The notes: generated by a model from the sequence alone, not told the origin. Numbered from the stretch's first letter, positions 39,611 through 48,147 are shown. The stretch: DNA of 61,220 nucleotides from AC-32 sp035518635 (GCA_035518635.1 DATIXI010000007.1:1-61220), one strand, 5' to 3'. Made by a program: numbers and translations.

Positions 39611-40695
39611 ACACGCGCCCCCATCGCGTCGATGATCGCGTCCGCGACCTCGCTCGTTCCGACCGCCGTCGGGTCGTCGCGGGTCGGCTTCATGTCGTAG
39701 GTGACGCTTCTGCCCTCGCCGATCACCCCGGCGATGGCCTCCTCGAGCCGGTCGGCGGCCTGGCGCTCGTCGAGGTGTCGGAGCATCAGCATTCCGGAGA
39801 GCATCATCGCCATCGGGTTGACCCGGTTCTGGCCCGCGTACTTGGGCGCCGAGCCATGGGTGGGCTCGAACACAGCGGCGTGCGTGCCGAAGTTGGCGCC
39901 GGGCGCGAGACCGAGCCCGCCGATCAGCCCCGCGGCGAGATCGGAGACGATGTCGCCGTAGAGGTTCGGGAGCAGGAGAACGTCGTACTCCTCCGGCCGC
40001 TGCACGAGCTGCATGCAGAGGTTGTCGACGATGCGGTCCTCGAACTCCAGGTCGAGGTTCTCCTCGGCGACCTCGCGGGCGACCCGGAGAAAGAGGCCGT
40101 CCGAGAACTTCATGATGTTGGCCTTGTGGACGGCGGTCACCTTGCGTCGGCCGTTGCGGCGCGCGTGGTCGAACGCGAACTCGGCGATCCGGCGGGTGCC
40201 GTCGATGGAGAGCGGCTTGACCGAGATCCCCGAACCGGGCGGAACCAGCCCGCCTCTCGCCTCGATCCAGTTGGCCAGTTCGATCGCCTCCGGCGAGCCT
40301 TCCTCGTACTCGATCCCCGCGTAGAGGTCCTCGGTCGCCTCGCGGATGATGATCAGGTCGACGTTCTCGTAGCGCGAGCGAACCCCGGGGTAGCTCTTGC
40401 ACGGGCGAACCTGCCCGTAGAGGTCGAGCGCCTTGCGCAGGGTGACGTTGACCGAGCGAAAGCCGCCGCCGACCGGGGTGGTGATCGGTCCCTTCAGGGC
40501 GATCCCGGTGCGCACGATCGAGTCGAGCACGTGGTCGGGCAGTGGATTTCCCCCGAACCGGTCCATCACGTCGGCGCCGGCGTCCTGGACGTCCCACTCG
40601 AAGTCGACGCCGGTGGCCTCGAGGACGCGGCGCGTGGCCTCGGTGAGCTCGGGCCCGGTGCCGTCGCCGGGGATCAGCGTTACCTCGTGAGCCAC
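39607..40695 (-). CDS. Isocitrate dehydrogenase, NAD-type beta-decarboxylating family
   Basis: Isocitrate/isopropylmalate dehydrogenase family enzyme of 362 residues. The opening EVTLIPGDGTGPELTEATRR is the family start; TTPVGGGFRSVNVTLRKALD (about 70-89) and LYGQVRPCKSYPGVRSRYEN (about 90-109) form the substrate site of the isocitrate group; IIREATEDLYAGIEY follows; VTAVHKANIMKFSDGLFLRV (near 185) and LLPNLYGDIVSDLAAGLIGG (about 243-262) bind metal and cofactor. The S-V-N-V-T-LRK block favours isocitrate over 3-isopropylmalate, and pairing with mdh and a divergent citrate synthase supports a TCA role. GTG 40695 is preceded at 8 nt by TAGAGT. NAD preference is inferred from family resemblance. 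Confidence 0.88.
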   Translation of the reverse strand: MAHEVTLIPGDGTGPELTEATRRVLEATGVDFEWDVQDAGADVMDRFGGNPLPDHVLDSIVRTGIALKGPITTPVGGGFRSVNVTLRKALDLYGQVRPCKSYPGVRSRYENVDLIIIREATEDLYAGIEYEEGSPEAIELANWIEARGGLVPPGSGISVKPLSIDGTRRIAEFAFDHARRNGRRKVTAVHKANIMKFSDGLFLRVAREVAEENLDLEFEDRIVDNLCMQLVQRPEEYDVLLLPNLYGDIVSDLAAGLIGGLGLAPGANFGTHAAVFEPTHGSAPKYAGQNRVNPMAMMLSGMLMLRHLDERQAADRLEEAIAGVIGEGRSVTYDMKPTRDDPTAVGTSEVADAIIDAMGARV

Positions 40696-40703
40696 GGCGC
40701 CTG

Positions 40704-40709
40704 ACTCTA
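40704..40709 (-). promoter_or_regulatory. Putative -10 element of the icd-mdh operon
   Basis: TAGAGT on the minus strand lies 8 nt before GTG 40695, in a 38-bp region shared with the divergent citrate synthase promoter. Confidence 0.45.
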
Positions 40710-40718
40710 GCGGAGGTC

Positions 40719-40724
40719 TATACA
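40719..40724 (+). promoter_or_regulatory. Putative -10 element of the citrate synthase gene
   Basis: TATACA ends 9 nt before GTG 40734. The two -10-like hexamers of the divergent pair are only 9 bp apart, so the two promoters overlap. Confidence 0.45.
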
Positions 40725-40733
40725 TTTCCCGCC

Positions 40734-41816
40734 GTGAACGATTTCAAGCCTGGGCTCGAGGGGGTCGTGGCCGTCCAGACGGAGATCGCCGAGCCGGACC
40801 GTGAGGGAGGCTCGCTCCGCTACCGGGGCATCGACATCGAAGAGCTGGTCGGGAAGGTTCCCTACGAGAAGGTCTGGGGTCTGCTCGTCGACGACGACAT
40901 CAACTCGGCCATGCCGGACCCCGAGCCGTACGAGCCGGCGGCCCTCACCGGGAACGCGCCGTCCGACCTGCAGGCGGAGACCGCGCGGCTCTCGGGCAGG
41001 TGGAAGCTCGGCAAGCTGAACGAGATCTCGGACGAACAGGCGCGCGAGGACCTCGGCCGCCTCTCCGCGCAGATGATGTCCATCGTCGCCCGCTCCGCGC
41101 GGGTCGCCGACGGTCACCATGACCCGGTGCCGGACGACGTGGTTGCCCAGGGCCAGACCGCCGCCGAGAAGTTCCTGCTCCGCTGGCGCGGCGAGGCCGA
41201 CCCACGCCACGCGACGGCGATCGACACCTACTGGATCTGCACCGCCGAGCACGGCCTCAACGCATCGACGTTCACCGCCCGGATCGTCGCCTCGACCGGC
41301 GCCGACTGCGGCGCGTCCCTGTCGTCGGCCGTCGGTGCGCTCTCGGGCCCGTTGCACGGCGGCGCCCCGGCGTACGTGATGCCGATGCTTCGCGAGGTCG
41401 CGGAGGCCGGAGACGCGGAGAAGTACGTCAACGACCTGCTCGACGGCGGCGGCCGGATCATGGGTTTCGGCCATCGCATCTACCGCGCCGAGGACCCTCG
41501 CTCGCGGATCCTCAAGCGGACGGCCAGGGAGCTCGACTCGCCGCACGTCGAGGTGGCCGAACAGCTGGAGCGCGTCGCGCTCGAGGCGCTGCAGAAGCGC
41601 CACCCGGAGCGGGTGCTCGCGACGAACGTCGAGTACTACTCGGCGATCGTGCTCGACATCGCCGAGATCCCGCCCGCGCTCGCGCCGGCAATGTTCGCGT
41701 GCTCGCGCGTGGCGGGCTGGTCCGCTCACATCCTCGAGCAGAAGCGCACAGGGCGGCTGTTCAGGCCATCCGCCGAGTACGTCGGCCCCGCGGAACGATC
41801 GCTCGCCTCGGTGTGA
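40734..41816 (+). CDS. gltA: Citrate synthase family protein
   Basis: Condenses acetyl-CoA and oxaloacetate to citrate, the entry step of the TCA cycle. The first His lies in AEHGLNASTFTARIVAS (near residue 171), the second in GALSGPLHGGAPAYVMPMLR (near 204), and the FGHRIYRAEDPRSRIL block (near 243) carries the third His and the catalytic Asp. GSLRYRGIDIEELVGKVPYE (about 24-43) is the typical citrate/methylcitrate synthase N-terminal region. The 360-residue length is slightly short for the family. 2-Methylcitrate synthase cannot be excluded by sequence, but divergence from icd-mdh favours citrate synthase. Its stop overlaps the GTG of the next gene (GTGA). Confidence 0.9.
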   Translation: MNDFKPGLEGVVAVQTEIAEPDREGGSLRYRGIDIEELVGKVPYEKVWGLLVDDDINSAMPDPEPYEPAALTGNAPSDLQAETARLSGRWKLGKLNEISDEQAREDLGRLSAQMMSIVARSARVADGHHDPVPDDVVAQGQTAAEKFLLRWRGEADPRHATAIDTYWICTAEHGLNASTFTARIVASTGADCGASLSSAVGALSGPLHGGAPAYVMPMLREVAEAGDAEKYVNDLLDGGGRIMGFGHRIYRAEDPRSRILKRTARELDSPHVEVAEQLERVALEALQKRHPERVLATNVEYYSAIVLDIAEIPPALAPAMFACSRVAGWSAHILEQKRTGRLFRPSAEYVGPAERSLASV

Positions 41817-42310
41817 CCCTCGCGGAGGCAGCCGCCCTCGCGGACGAGCTGGCGAAGCAGGGCAAGGAGCGGGAGCTCGCCGATCTCCGGCGCGACTGGG
41901 ACGAGGAGCTCGAGCTGGCCGCGCGATCGGACGACTACCGGGAGCGGGCGGTCGCGTACCGCGCGATCGGGCAGCTCCGCTTCCGCCAGAAGACCGAGCT
42001 CCTGCGGCGTGGGCTCGAGGACGAGAGCCCGGCGTGTCGCGGCTCCGCTCTGCTCTCGCTCGAGCTTCTCTCGCGCGACGCCCCTCGTGAGGTCAACGCG
42101 ACGCGGCCGCTGCTGCACGCGCTTGCGAACGCGGACGACAACGCGGCGGTTCGGCGTCTCGCGATCCTGTGCCTGCGAAACGGCTCGCCCCAGCGCGACA
42201 CGATCGTCCTCCTCCAGGGCATCGCCGAGGAGGAGGATCGGGACCGCGACCTGCGCGAGACCGCCTCGAAGGTCGCGACGACGCTTCAGAAGCGCGCGAA
42301 CGTCCGCTGA
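41813..42310 (+). CDS. HEAT-repeat-like helical protein coupled to citrate synthase
   Basis: A 165-residue all-helical protein with Leu/Arg/Glu-rich repeats. The N-terminal helix VTLAEAAALADELAKQGKER is followed by HEAT-like pairs such as AYRAIGQLRFRQKTELLRRG, DESPACRGSALLSLELLSRD and DNAAVRRLAILCLRNGS. HEAT repeats usually form protein-binding surfaces. No catalytic motif is seen. GTG 41813 overlaps the citrate synthase stop by 4 bp, so the two are co-translated; it may scaffold or regulate that enzyme, but this rests only on position. It ends 10 bp before the convergent xerD stop. Confidence 0.7.
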   Translation: MTLAEAAALADELAKQGKERELADLRRDWDEELELAARSDDYRERAVAYRAIGQLRFRQKTELLRRGLEDESPACRGSALLSLELLSRDAPREVNATRPLLHALANADDNAAVRRLAILCLRNGSPQRDTIVLLQGIAEEEDRDRDLRETASKVATTLQKRANVR

Positions 42311-42319
42311 GCGGAACGC

Positions 42320-43228
42320 CTAGCGACGTTTCGCGTGCGGGTGGCTGCGGAAGTAGACGTCGCGGCGCCGTCGGTCGCTGACGTGGGTGTAGAGCTCGGT
42401 CGTCCCCAGGTCGGCGTGGCCGAGCATCTCCTGGACGCTGCGCAGGTCGGCGCCGCCCTCGAGCAGGTGGGTGGCGAACGAGTGACGGAGGAGGTGCGGG
42501 TGGACGCGCTCGGGCTCGAGGCCCGCTCGCTCGGCAAGCTTCCGAAGGATCAGGAAGGCGCCCGCGCGCGTGAGTGGCCCGCCTTGTGCGTTGAGAAAGA
42601 GCTCGCCTCGGTGCCGGCGGTCGAGGTAGGGGCGGCCGTGCGCGAGGTATCGACGGAGCGCATCCGTAGCGTGGCGGCCGACGGGCACGACCCGCTCCTT
42701 GTTGCCCTTGCCCACGCAGCGCACCAGGCGCTGCTCGAGGTCGACGTCGGTCTTGCCGAGCCCGACGGCCTCGCTCACCCGTAGCCCGGCGCCGTAGAGT
42801 AGCTCGACGAGCGCCCGGTCACGCAGCGAGCGGGGCGTCGTCCCGGGCGCGGCCTCGATCAGGCGCTGGGCCTCCGCGGGAGAGAGCGTGCGCGGCAGGC
42901 GGCGTCTGCGGCGCGGGAGCTCGAGCGCCGCGGCGGGGCTGTCGGTGCGGACGCCGAGCAGGATCAGGTGCCGGAAGAAGGAGCGCACGGCTGCGACGCG
43001 CCGCGCGATCGTCGCGGGGGCGAGGCCCGCCGCGCGCAGCTCCGCGAGCCAGCGCTCGAGGTCGTCGGCGGTCGCGCTCGAAGGCGGGCCGCCGAGCCAG
43101 TCGCCGAGCGCGCGCAGGTCACGGCGGTAGGCGTCCACGGTCTTCTGGGCCCGCTGGGAGGCGAGCAGCGCGAGAAAGCCCTCGACCTCGGGATCGGGAG
43201 CAGCCTGAGCCGGCCGTGGCTTGGCCAT
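42320..43228 (-). CDS. Tyrosine recombinase, XerD-like
   Basis: Integrase-family site-specific recombinase of the XerC/D type, normally resolving chromosome dimers at dif. An N-terminal SAM-like core-binding domain (EVEGFLALLASQRAQKTVDA onward) is followed by the catalytic domain with Arg in LLYGAGLRVSEAVGLGKTDV (near residue 161), Lys in CVGKGNKERVVPVG (near 186), the HxxR box in HPHLLRHSFATHLLEGGADL (about 245-264) and the Tyr nucleophile in LGTTELYTHVSD (near 281). ATG 43228 follows AGAAGG and gives 302 residues. It lies directly after a second Xer gene on the same strand, with palindrome copy 3 between them. Confidence 0.88.
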   Translation of the reverse strand: MAKPRPAQAAPDPEVEGFLALLASQRAQKTVDAYRRDLRALGDWLGGPPSSATADDLERWLAELRAAGLAPATIARRVAAVRSFFRHLILLGVRTDSPAAALELPRRRRRLPRTLSPAEAQRLIEAAPGTTPRSLRDRALVELLYGAGLRVSEAVGLGKTDVDLEQRLVRCVGKGNKERVVPVGRHATDALRRYLAHGRPYLDRRHRGELFLNAQGGPLTRAGAFLILRKLAERAGLEPERVHPHLLRHSFATHLLEGGADLRSVQEMLGHADLGTTELYTHVSDRRRRDVYFRSHPHAKRR

Positions 43229-43293
43229 CGGACCTTCTTCGTTCGCCCCCAACCTCTGGAGGCCTGCCGATCTCCGACCTGGGACCGTGACTT

Positions 43294-43310
43294 AGTAACA
43301 GTCTGTTACT
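43294..43310. repeat. 17-bp palindrome, copy 3
   Basis: AGTAACAGTCTGTTACT, between the two Xer recombinase genes. On the minus strand the 21-bp core with its AAGT extension is identical to copy 1, but the outer flanks are not conserved. It is in the upstream region of xerD. Confidence 0.75.
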
Positions 43311-43344
43311 AGGTCGGGTTCGGCGGCCGCGTTGAGGGCCGGCG

Positions 43345-44175
43345 TCAGGAGCGCGGATGTGCCCGGTCGTACACGCGCCGCAGGCGCTTCGCGTCGACGT
43401 GGCTGTACATCTGGGTTGTCGACAGCGAGCTGTGGCCGAGCAGCTCCTGGATCGTGCGGAGGTCGGCTCCGCCTTCGAGGAGGTGGGTCGCAAAGGCGTG
43501 CCGCAGACGGTGCGGGTGAGGGAGAAGCCGTCGCAGCGTGCTCGTGTCGAGGCGGCGGCCGCGCGCGGACAGGAAGAGCGCGTTCTCGGCGCCGCGGGCG
43601 AGCTTCGGCCGTGCGCTCGCGAGATAGAGCCCGAGCCGGTGCGACGCCTCCTCGCCAAGGGGGACGACACGCTCCTTTTCGCCCTTCCCTTTCACGTGAA
43701 CCAGCTCCTGCTCGAAGTCCACGTCGGCGAGGTCGAGGTCGACGGCCTCCTGCGAGCGCAGGCCGGCCGAGTAGACCAGCTCGACGAGCGCGCGGTTGCG
43801 AATCGCGAGGGGCGTCGTACCCCCGAGCGCGTCCAGCTCGCCGTCGACCTCTGCGGGGCGCGGCGCGTCGGGAAGCCGCCGCGGGCGGCGCGGGGCGAAC
43901 GAGGCGTCGGGAACGCGGTCGGCGCCGAGCGCGTGCCGCAGGAAGGCTCGAACCGCCGCGAGCTTGCGGCCGATCGTCGACGGCGCGAGCTTGCGCGGCC
44001 GGGCGCGGCCGAGCTCGGCCGCGTAGTCGGCGAGGGCTCGCACGTCGACGTCGTCGAGCCGCGTCCCGCGCCGGTCGAGCCAGCGGGCGAACTCCTCGAC
44101 GTCCACCCGGTAGGCACGCCGAGTCGAGTCGGAGAGCGCAGGGCTCGCGAGGAAGCGTTCGATCTCGTCGGTCAC
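43345..44175 (-). CDS. Tyrosine recombinase, XerC-like
   Basis: Second XerC/D-type recombinase, 276 residues. N-terminal core-binding domain (EIERFLASPALSDSTRRAYR, residues 4-23), then catalytic residues: Arg in LVYSAGLRSQEAVDLDLAD (near 142), Lys in VKGKGEKERVVPLG, HxxR box in PHRLRHAFATHLLEGGADLR (about 224-243) and Tyr in LSTTQMYSHVDAK (near 262). It is similar to but clearly distinct from its neighbour, so the pair could supply both the XerC and XerD roles of the dif machinery. GTG 44175 is used. It is convergent with nothing; pckA lies upstream on the same strand with a 42-bp gap. Confidence 0.86.
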   Translation of the reverse strand: MTDEIERFLASPALSDSTRRAYRVDVEEFARWLDRRGTRLDDVDVRALADYAAELGRARPRKLAPSTIGRKLAAVRAFLRHALGADRVPDASFAPRRPRRLPDAPRPAEVDGELDALGGTTPLAIRNRALVELVYSAGLRSQEAVDLDLADVDFEQELVHVKGKGEKERVVPLGEEASHRLGLYLASARPKLARGAENALFLSARGRRLDTSTLRRLLPHPHRLRHAFATHLLEGGADLRTIQELLGHSSLSTTQMYSHVDAKRLRRVYDRAHPRS

Positions 44176-44217
44176 GGCGACGGATTCGCCGCCGCCGAGC
44201 GTTATCCCCTGGCTACC

Positions 44218-45750
44218 TCAGGAGACGGCTGCGACGATCTCGTCGCTGAGGCTCGAGAAGCCGCGCAGGAACTCGGCGCGCTCGGCCTTGAAGCGCTCGA
44301 CCAGCGCGCGGTACTCGTCGCCGCGGCCCTGCTCCTCGTAGAGGCGCCGCGGCTGCAGGACGCCGTCGTCGTCGATCCCCGGAACGGACGAGGCGACGAG
44401 ATAGCCGAAGTCCGGGTCGCGCTCCCACTCGATCGTGTCCTCCGCGATCCCCTTGACGATCGCGGACGAGTGTTTGATCCGCACCTTGTGCGACCGCTCG
44501 TCGCCCTCGGGGCCTCCCACACGCCCGGTGTTCATGACGTAGACCTCGAGCGGGTGCTCGGCGAGCAGCTCGAGGAACCGGTTGCCCTGGAGGTCGTGCG
44601 GCATCGGGAAGAACGGGTTCGTGCCGGGCACGCGCAGGAACTTGCCGGCCTCGTCGGCGCCGCCCGCGCTCGTGCCGGTCGTCTCGCCGAGCATGAAGAA
44701 GGCCGCCGCCTGGGGCCCTTCGAGCTTCGCAACGGCGGGGACGATGTTCTCGTTCTTGTTCAGGACGAGGAGGAAGTGCGCCTCCTCGATCTCGTCGGCC
44801 GACGCGGCCTCGATCACCGAGAACGGGAAGGTCGCGCGGCCGTTCGAGGTGTAGTTCGTGTCGTAGAAGTCCGCTTCGTCGCCGTGCTGCGAGACGTTCT
44901 CGAGGTACGAGTCCGGCTGCGTGACCGCTCCGTAGATGGTGGGCTCGTCCTCGGGGTTGAGCCCGAACGTCTTCGCGAAGCAGCCGTTCTCGGTGGCGTA
45001 GACGCGGCCGTTTGGCATCCAGGCGACGAAGTCGTCCTGCACCGGCAGCGAGCCGTTCTGACGCGTGAACGTGGTCGTCGTCTTGCCCGTGCCCGAGAGC
45101 CCGACGATCAGGCCGATCCGCTTCCCGCGCTCGGTCGGGATGATCTTGCACCCCGCGTGCAGCGGGATCCCGCCGCGGTCGTAGACGAGCTTGTTCCACA
45201 TCCGCAGGCCGCCCTTCTTCGACTCGCCGAAGTAGTCCGAGTTGAAGACGCGCGTCACGCCCTGCTCCAGGTCGACGGCGATCAGTCGGCCGTCCGGGAA
45301 ACCCTCGGCCTTCAGGTTCGGCGTATAGATGACGGTCAGCTCGGGCTCGATCTCCTCGCCGCCCGGGGAGAAGTAGAGCTGCTGCTGCATGCCCGCGATG
45401 TTCGCGTTCGCGGCCTCGATGTAGAGGCGGGCGGGCGTGCGGAACTCCGGGTCGTTCCCGATGTAGCCGTCGATCACGACCATCTCCTGCTCCGCGATGT
45501 ACTCGTCCTGAAGCCGGGCCCAGCGCTCGCCTTCCTCGCGTGGAATCGCCTGGTTCTGGCCGTCGGGCTCGTCGGTGACGATGAAGGTCGAGCCTTTCGA
45601 GCGGCTGACGACCTCGGTCTGGACGTTCAGGCTCCCGTAGCGCGTCCACTGCGCGTTCGACATGCGCGCCGCGAGCTCCTTGAGCTCCTGTGGTGTCGGG
45701 TTGACGGTGACGGCCGCCGCGTCGGGCAGCCGGAACAGCATCTTGGCCAT
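44218..45750 (-). CDS. pckA: Phosphoenolpyruvate carboxykinase (ATP type)
   Basis: Converts oxaloacetate and ATP to phosphoenolpyruvate and CO2, the first step of gluconeogenesis from TCA intermediates. The kinase-1a P-loop is LIVGLSGTGKTTTTF (about residues 207-221), and the preceding NSDYFGESKKGGLRMW and GGIPLHAGCKIIP blocks are family features. The kinase-2 region is QDDFVAWM, a variation on the usual GDDEHGW. MLGETTGTSAGGADEAGKFL (about 353-372) is the C-terminal conserved segment. ATG 45750 gives 510 residues, slightly below the usual 520-540; it has no good Shine-Dalgarno but TATGCT lies 8 nt upstream, consistent with a leaderless message. Confidence 0.93.
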   Translation of the reverse strand: MAKMLFRLPDAAAVTVNPTPQELKELAARMSNAQWTRYGSLNVQTEVVSRSKGSTFIVTDEPDGQNQAIPREEGERWARLQDEYIAEQEMVVIDGYIGNDPEFRTPARLYIEAANANIAGMQQQLYFSPGGEEIEPELTVIYTPNLKAEGFPDGRLIAVDLEQGVTRVFNSDYFGESKKGGLRMWNKLVYDRGGIPLHAGCKIIPTERGKRIGLIVGLSGTGKTTTTFTRQNGSLPVQDDFVAWMPNGRVYATENGCFAKTFGLNPEDEPTIYGAVTQPDSYLENVSQHGDEADFYDTNYTSNGRATFPFSVIEAASADEIEEAHFLLVLNKNENIVPAVAKLEGPQAAAFFMLGETTGTSAGGADEAGKFLRVPGTNPFFPMPHDLQGNRFLELLAEHPLEVYVMNTGRVGGPEGDERSHKVRIKHSSAIVKGIAEDTIEWERDPDFGYLVASSVPGIDDDGVLQPRRLYEEQGRGDEYRALVERFKAERAEFLRGFSSLSDEIVAAVS

Positions 45751-45758
45751 CTGAGAGG

Positions 45759-45764
45759 AGCATA
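45759..45764 (-). promoter_or_regulatory. Putative -10 element of pckA
   Basis: TATGCT on the minus strand lies 8 nt before ATG 45750, which lacks a Shine-Dalgarno sequence. Confidence 0.45.
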
Positions 45765-45809
45765 CCCAGGAGCGCGCAGCGGTACTGCCGCTCTGCACAA
45801 TGAACAGCC

Positions 45810-46310
45810 GTGAGGGGCGCGAACCGTGACCGGCTCTGGCTCGTCCTGTTGTTGGGAGCTGTCGCCGTCGCGCTCTTCCCGTGGACGGCCTATCTGAGCA
45901 CGACGCTGCCCGAGCGGCACCTGGCCGAGCACTGGGACGTGGCCTGGGTCGGTTTCGACCTCTTCCTGGCGGCGGCGCTGTGCCTGACGACGCTCGCCCT
46001 CCTCCTCCGCTCGCCGCTCCTGCCGCTGCTCGCCGCGGTCGCCGGGACGGCGCTCCTCTGCGACGCCTGGTTCGACGTGGTGACCTCCCACCCCGGGAGC
46101 GAGCGCGCCTGGGCACTCGGCGAGGCGCTCGTGGTCGAGCTGCCGCTGGCGGCGCTCTGCTTCTGGATCTCGCTTCGGCGAGCTAGGGGAGGCGCGGCTT
46201 CGGCAGCTGACCTTCGATCCACATCGCGGCCAGCGCAACGCGCGGCAGAGCGGGGAGGCTCTCGTGCATCAGGTAGCGAGGCTCCCAGCGCGGGAAGAAC
46301 TTCGCGTTGA
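45810..46310 (+). CDS. Four-helix membrane protein of unknown function
   Basis: A 166-residue protein with four hydrophobic helices: LWLVLLLGAVAVALFPWTAY (about 9-28), WVGFDLFLAAALCLTTLALL (about 46-65), LLPLLAAVAGTALLCDAWFD (about 71-90) and GEALVVELPLAALCFWISLR (about 104-123). The CDAWFDVVTSHPGSERA segment looks like the conserved part. I do not recognise a named family. GTG 45810 opens it. The last ~42 residues (Ala/Ser/Arg-rich, low complexity) overlap the convergent DUF2156 gene by 128 bp and may be a run-through tail after loss of an earlier stop. Confidence 0.65.
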   Translation: MRGANRDRLWLVLLLGAVAVALFPWTAYLSTTLPERHLAEHWDVAWVGFDLFLAAALCLTTLALLLRSPLLPLLAAVAGTALLCDAWFDVVTSHPGSERAWALGEALVVELPLAALCFWISLRRARGGAASAADLRSTSRPAQRAAERGGSRASGSEAPSAGRTSR

Positions 46311-48087
46311 AGCGGTAGAGGCGCTCGATCTGGAAGACGGCGTCCGCGGCGAGGAGCACCCGCCCGGTCAGCCGCTCGACACGGTTGCGCGGGGCGTGGA
46401 TGAACCTGGCGAAGGCGGCGAAGTTGAGGGAGACCTCCTCGACACCCTCGTCGCGCAGGAGCTCCAGACCGCGGGCGACGAGGAACTCCGTGAGCCCGTT
46501 GGGCGTGTCCCGATCGCGGCGCATCAGCGAGAGCGACGCGGCCGGCCGCCCGTAGCTCGGCGCGAAATGGAGGAAGCCCCGGGTCTGCCCGTCGGCGTCG
46601 CGGCCGACGACCACGACGCTGTCGCCGTGATCCTCCTTCCGGAGCTCGTCGAGCGACATCGCGAAGCCGCGCTCCTGCTTTCCTTGCCGCCAGCCGTGGC
46701 TCACCGCCGCCAGCTCCGCGAGCTCGCGGTCCGACAGCTCGGAGAGCCTCTGCAGGTGCGCGGTGTATCCGTGCTTCGCGAGCCGCGAGACCGACTGCCT
46801 GACCTTGCGGATCGCGCGACCCTCGAGCGAGAAGCTCGCGGTCTCGACGATCGCTTCGTCTCCGATGTAGATCGATCGGAGGCCGAGGTCCTCCCAGAGC
46901 GGCACCATGCGCTCGCCGACGCCGAGCGCTGCCACACGCAGGCCCCGCGCGGAGGCGAACGCGCTCAGCGTGCGCAGCAGGTCCGGGAGCGCCTCGGCGG
47001 GGCCGACCGGGTCGCCCGACACGAGCAGCACTCCGGCCTCGACCCGGTAGCCGAGGAAGGCGCGCCGGGCGTGGCCGAACAGGTAGTGCTGGTCGTGCCG
47101 GAGCTTGAAGTAGGCGAGTGTGTCCGAGCCGTGGCTGCGCACGAGCGCGCCGGCGGCGCGGCGGCCCTCGGCATCCGGGAGCGAGCGCGGCGCGGCGAGT
47201 GGGCGGAAGAGGAGATAGGCGCACCAGGCAAGCGCCACGAGGCCGCTGAGGCCGATCGCCTCGTCGAGGTGCGCCAGCTCGTCCCGGAAGTGCATCGGGC
47301 CCTGCTGCCAGAGGAAGGCGTCGCCGGTCTCGCGCGCGACCGTGACCAGGCCGACGTCGCCGTGGCCGGCGAGCCACACCGCGAGGCCGCAGAGGAGCGC
47401 GACCGTGCCGGCGAGCAGCGGAACCCGGCGGAGCTCGACGCGGAGGGTGTCTGGGTCGTGGCGGACGTAGAACGAGCCCCGGCCGAGCCAGAGAACCGTC
47501 ACCGCTGCGGCGCTGCCCGAAGCAGCCTCGACATCGAGGCCCTTCAGCAGGTCGAGCGCGGTGAGGCCGGCGAGGAGGGCGAGCCCGAGGCGCAGCGCCG
47601 ACTGGCGGCGGCGCCAGAGGTAGGGGGACGAGACAAGGAGCAGGAGCGAGATCGGAACGGCCGCCGCGTGCGAGAGCTTCAGTCCTTCGAGCGGCTCCAC
47701 GCCGAGCAGCAGGTGGTTGCGCCAGGCGATGTTCGGCCGGACCGCCGCCGCGAGGTTGACGAGGCCCGCGAGAGCTGCAGTGAGCGCGACCAGCTTCGGG
47801 AGGGGGTCGGCGCGGTACATCGTGCGCAGGGGGGCCGGCTCCATGTGAAGGCCGAGGCGCCAGGTCGCGGTGTCGCGCTTGGATGGAACGAGGTCGCGCC
47901 AGTCCTTGGCGATCAGCAGGACGCCTGCTGTCCCGACGGCGAGCGTCCCGAAGCTGCGACCTGCGTGATCGAGCAGCGCCGCCGCTCCGAGCGCGACGAG
48001 AACGGCCACGCCCAGGTGCCACTCGTGCACCCGGGCCCGGAACACGTAGACGCGCGGCCCCAACGGATGACGCTCAATTCGAAGCAA
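46183..48087 (-). CDS. DUF2156 phosphatidylglycerol lysyltransferase-like membrane protein
   Basis: A 634-residue protein. The N-terminal half has about seven transmembrane helices (e.g. EWHLGVAVLVALGAAALLDH). The C-terminal half is a DUF2156/GNAT-type aminoacyl-transferase domain: SHGSDTLAYFKLRHDQHYLF (near 322-341), LLVSGDPVGPAEALPDLLRT, SVSRLAKHGYTAHLQRLSEL and VEEVSLNFAAFARFIHAPRN. This is the layout of MprF and the MprF-like part of mycobacterial LysX, which add lysine to phosphatidylglycerol and lower envelope negative charge. No lysyl-tRNA synthetase domain is fused. TTG 48087 is chosen over GTG 48102 because GAGGAGGG lies 3-6 nt upstream. The exact amino acid transferred is not predictable. 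Confidence 0.8.
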   Translation of the reverse strand: MLRIERHPLGPRVYVFRARVHEWHLGVAVLVALGAAALLDHAGRSFGTLAVGTAGVLLIAKDWRDLVPSKRDTATWRLGLHMEPAPLRTMYRADPLPKLVALTAALAGLVNLAAAVRPNIAWRNHLLLGVEPLEGLKLSHAAAVPISLLLLVSSPYLWRRRQSALRLGLALLAGLTALDLLKGLDVEAASGSAAAVTVLWLGRGSFYVRHDPDTLRVELRRVPLLAGTVALLCGLAVWLAGHGDVGLVTVARETGDAFLWQQGPMHFRDELAHLDEAIGLSGLVALAWCAYLLFRPLAAPRSLPDAEGRRAAGALVRSHGSDTLAYFKLRHDQHYLFGHARRAFLGYRVEAGVLLVSGDPVGPAEALPDLLRTLSAFASARGLRVAALGVGERMVPLWEDLGLRSIYIGDEAIVETASFSLEGRAIRKVRQSVSRLAKHGYTAHLQRLSELSDRELAELAAVSHGWRQGKQERGFAMSLDELRKEDHGDSVVVVGRDADGQTRGFLHFAPSYGRPAASLSLMRRDRDTPNGLTEFLVARGLELLRDEGVEEVSLNFAAFARFIHAPRNRVERLTGRVLLAADAVFQIERLYRFNAKFFPRWEPRYLMHESLPALPRVALAAMWIEGQLPKPRLP

Positions 48088-48090
48088 AGA

Positions 48091-48098
48091 CCCTCCTC
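48091..48098 (-). promoter_or_regulatory. Shine-Dalgarno selecting TTG 48087
   Basis: GAGGAGGG on the minus strand lies just upstream of TTG 48087 and inside the longer GTG-48102 reading, so it supports the shorter protein. Confidence 0.65.
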
Positions 48099-48133
48099 GC
48101 ACGATAACGAGCGGTGCGGCCGTCCGCCCGGAT

Positions 48134-48139
48134 TAGGGT
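48134..48139 (+). promoter_or_regulatory. Putative -10 element of the first succinate dehydrogenase operon
   Basis: TAGGGT ends 8 nt before ATG 48148. Confidence 0.4.
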
Positions 48140-48147
48140 TCAGGGGG

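Noticed and set aside
38678..40597. A 639-residue frame extending mdh upstream
   Set aside because: The extension is an out-of-frame reading of icd; the mdh ATG overlaps the icd stop.
43294..43310. Palindrome copy 3 as a dif site for the flanking Xer genes
   Set aside because: dif has two 11-bp partially symmetric arms around 6 bp; this is a 17-bp continuous palindrome that also occurs at two other loci.
43357..45813. An 818-codon + strand frame over the Xer and pckA genes
   Set aside because: Antisense to genes with complete catalytic motifs.
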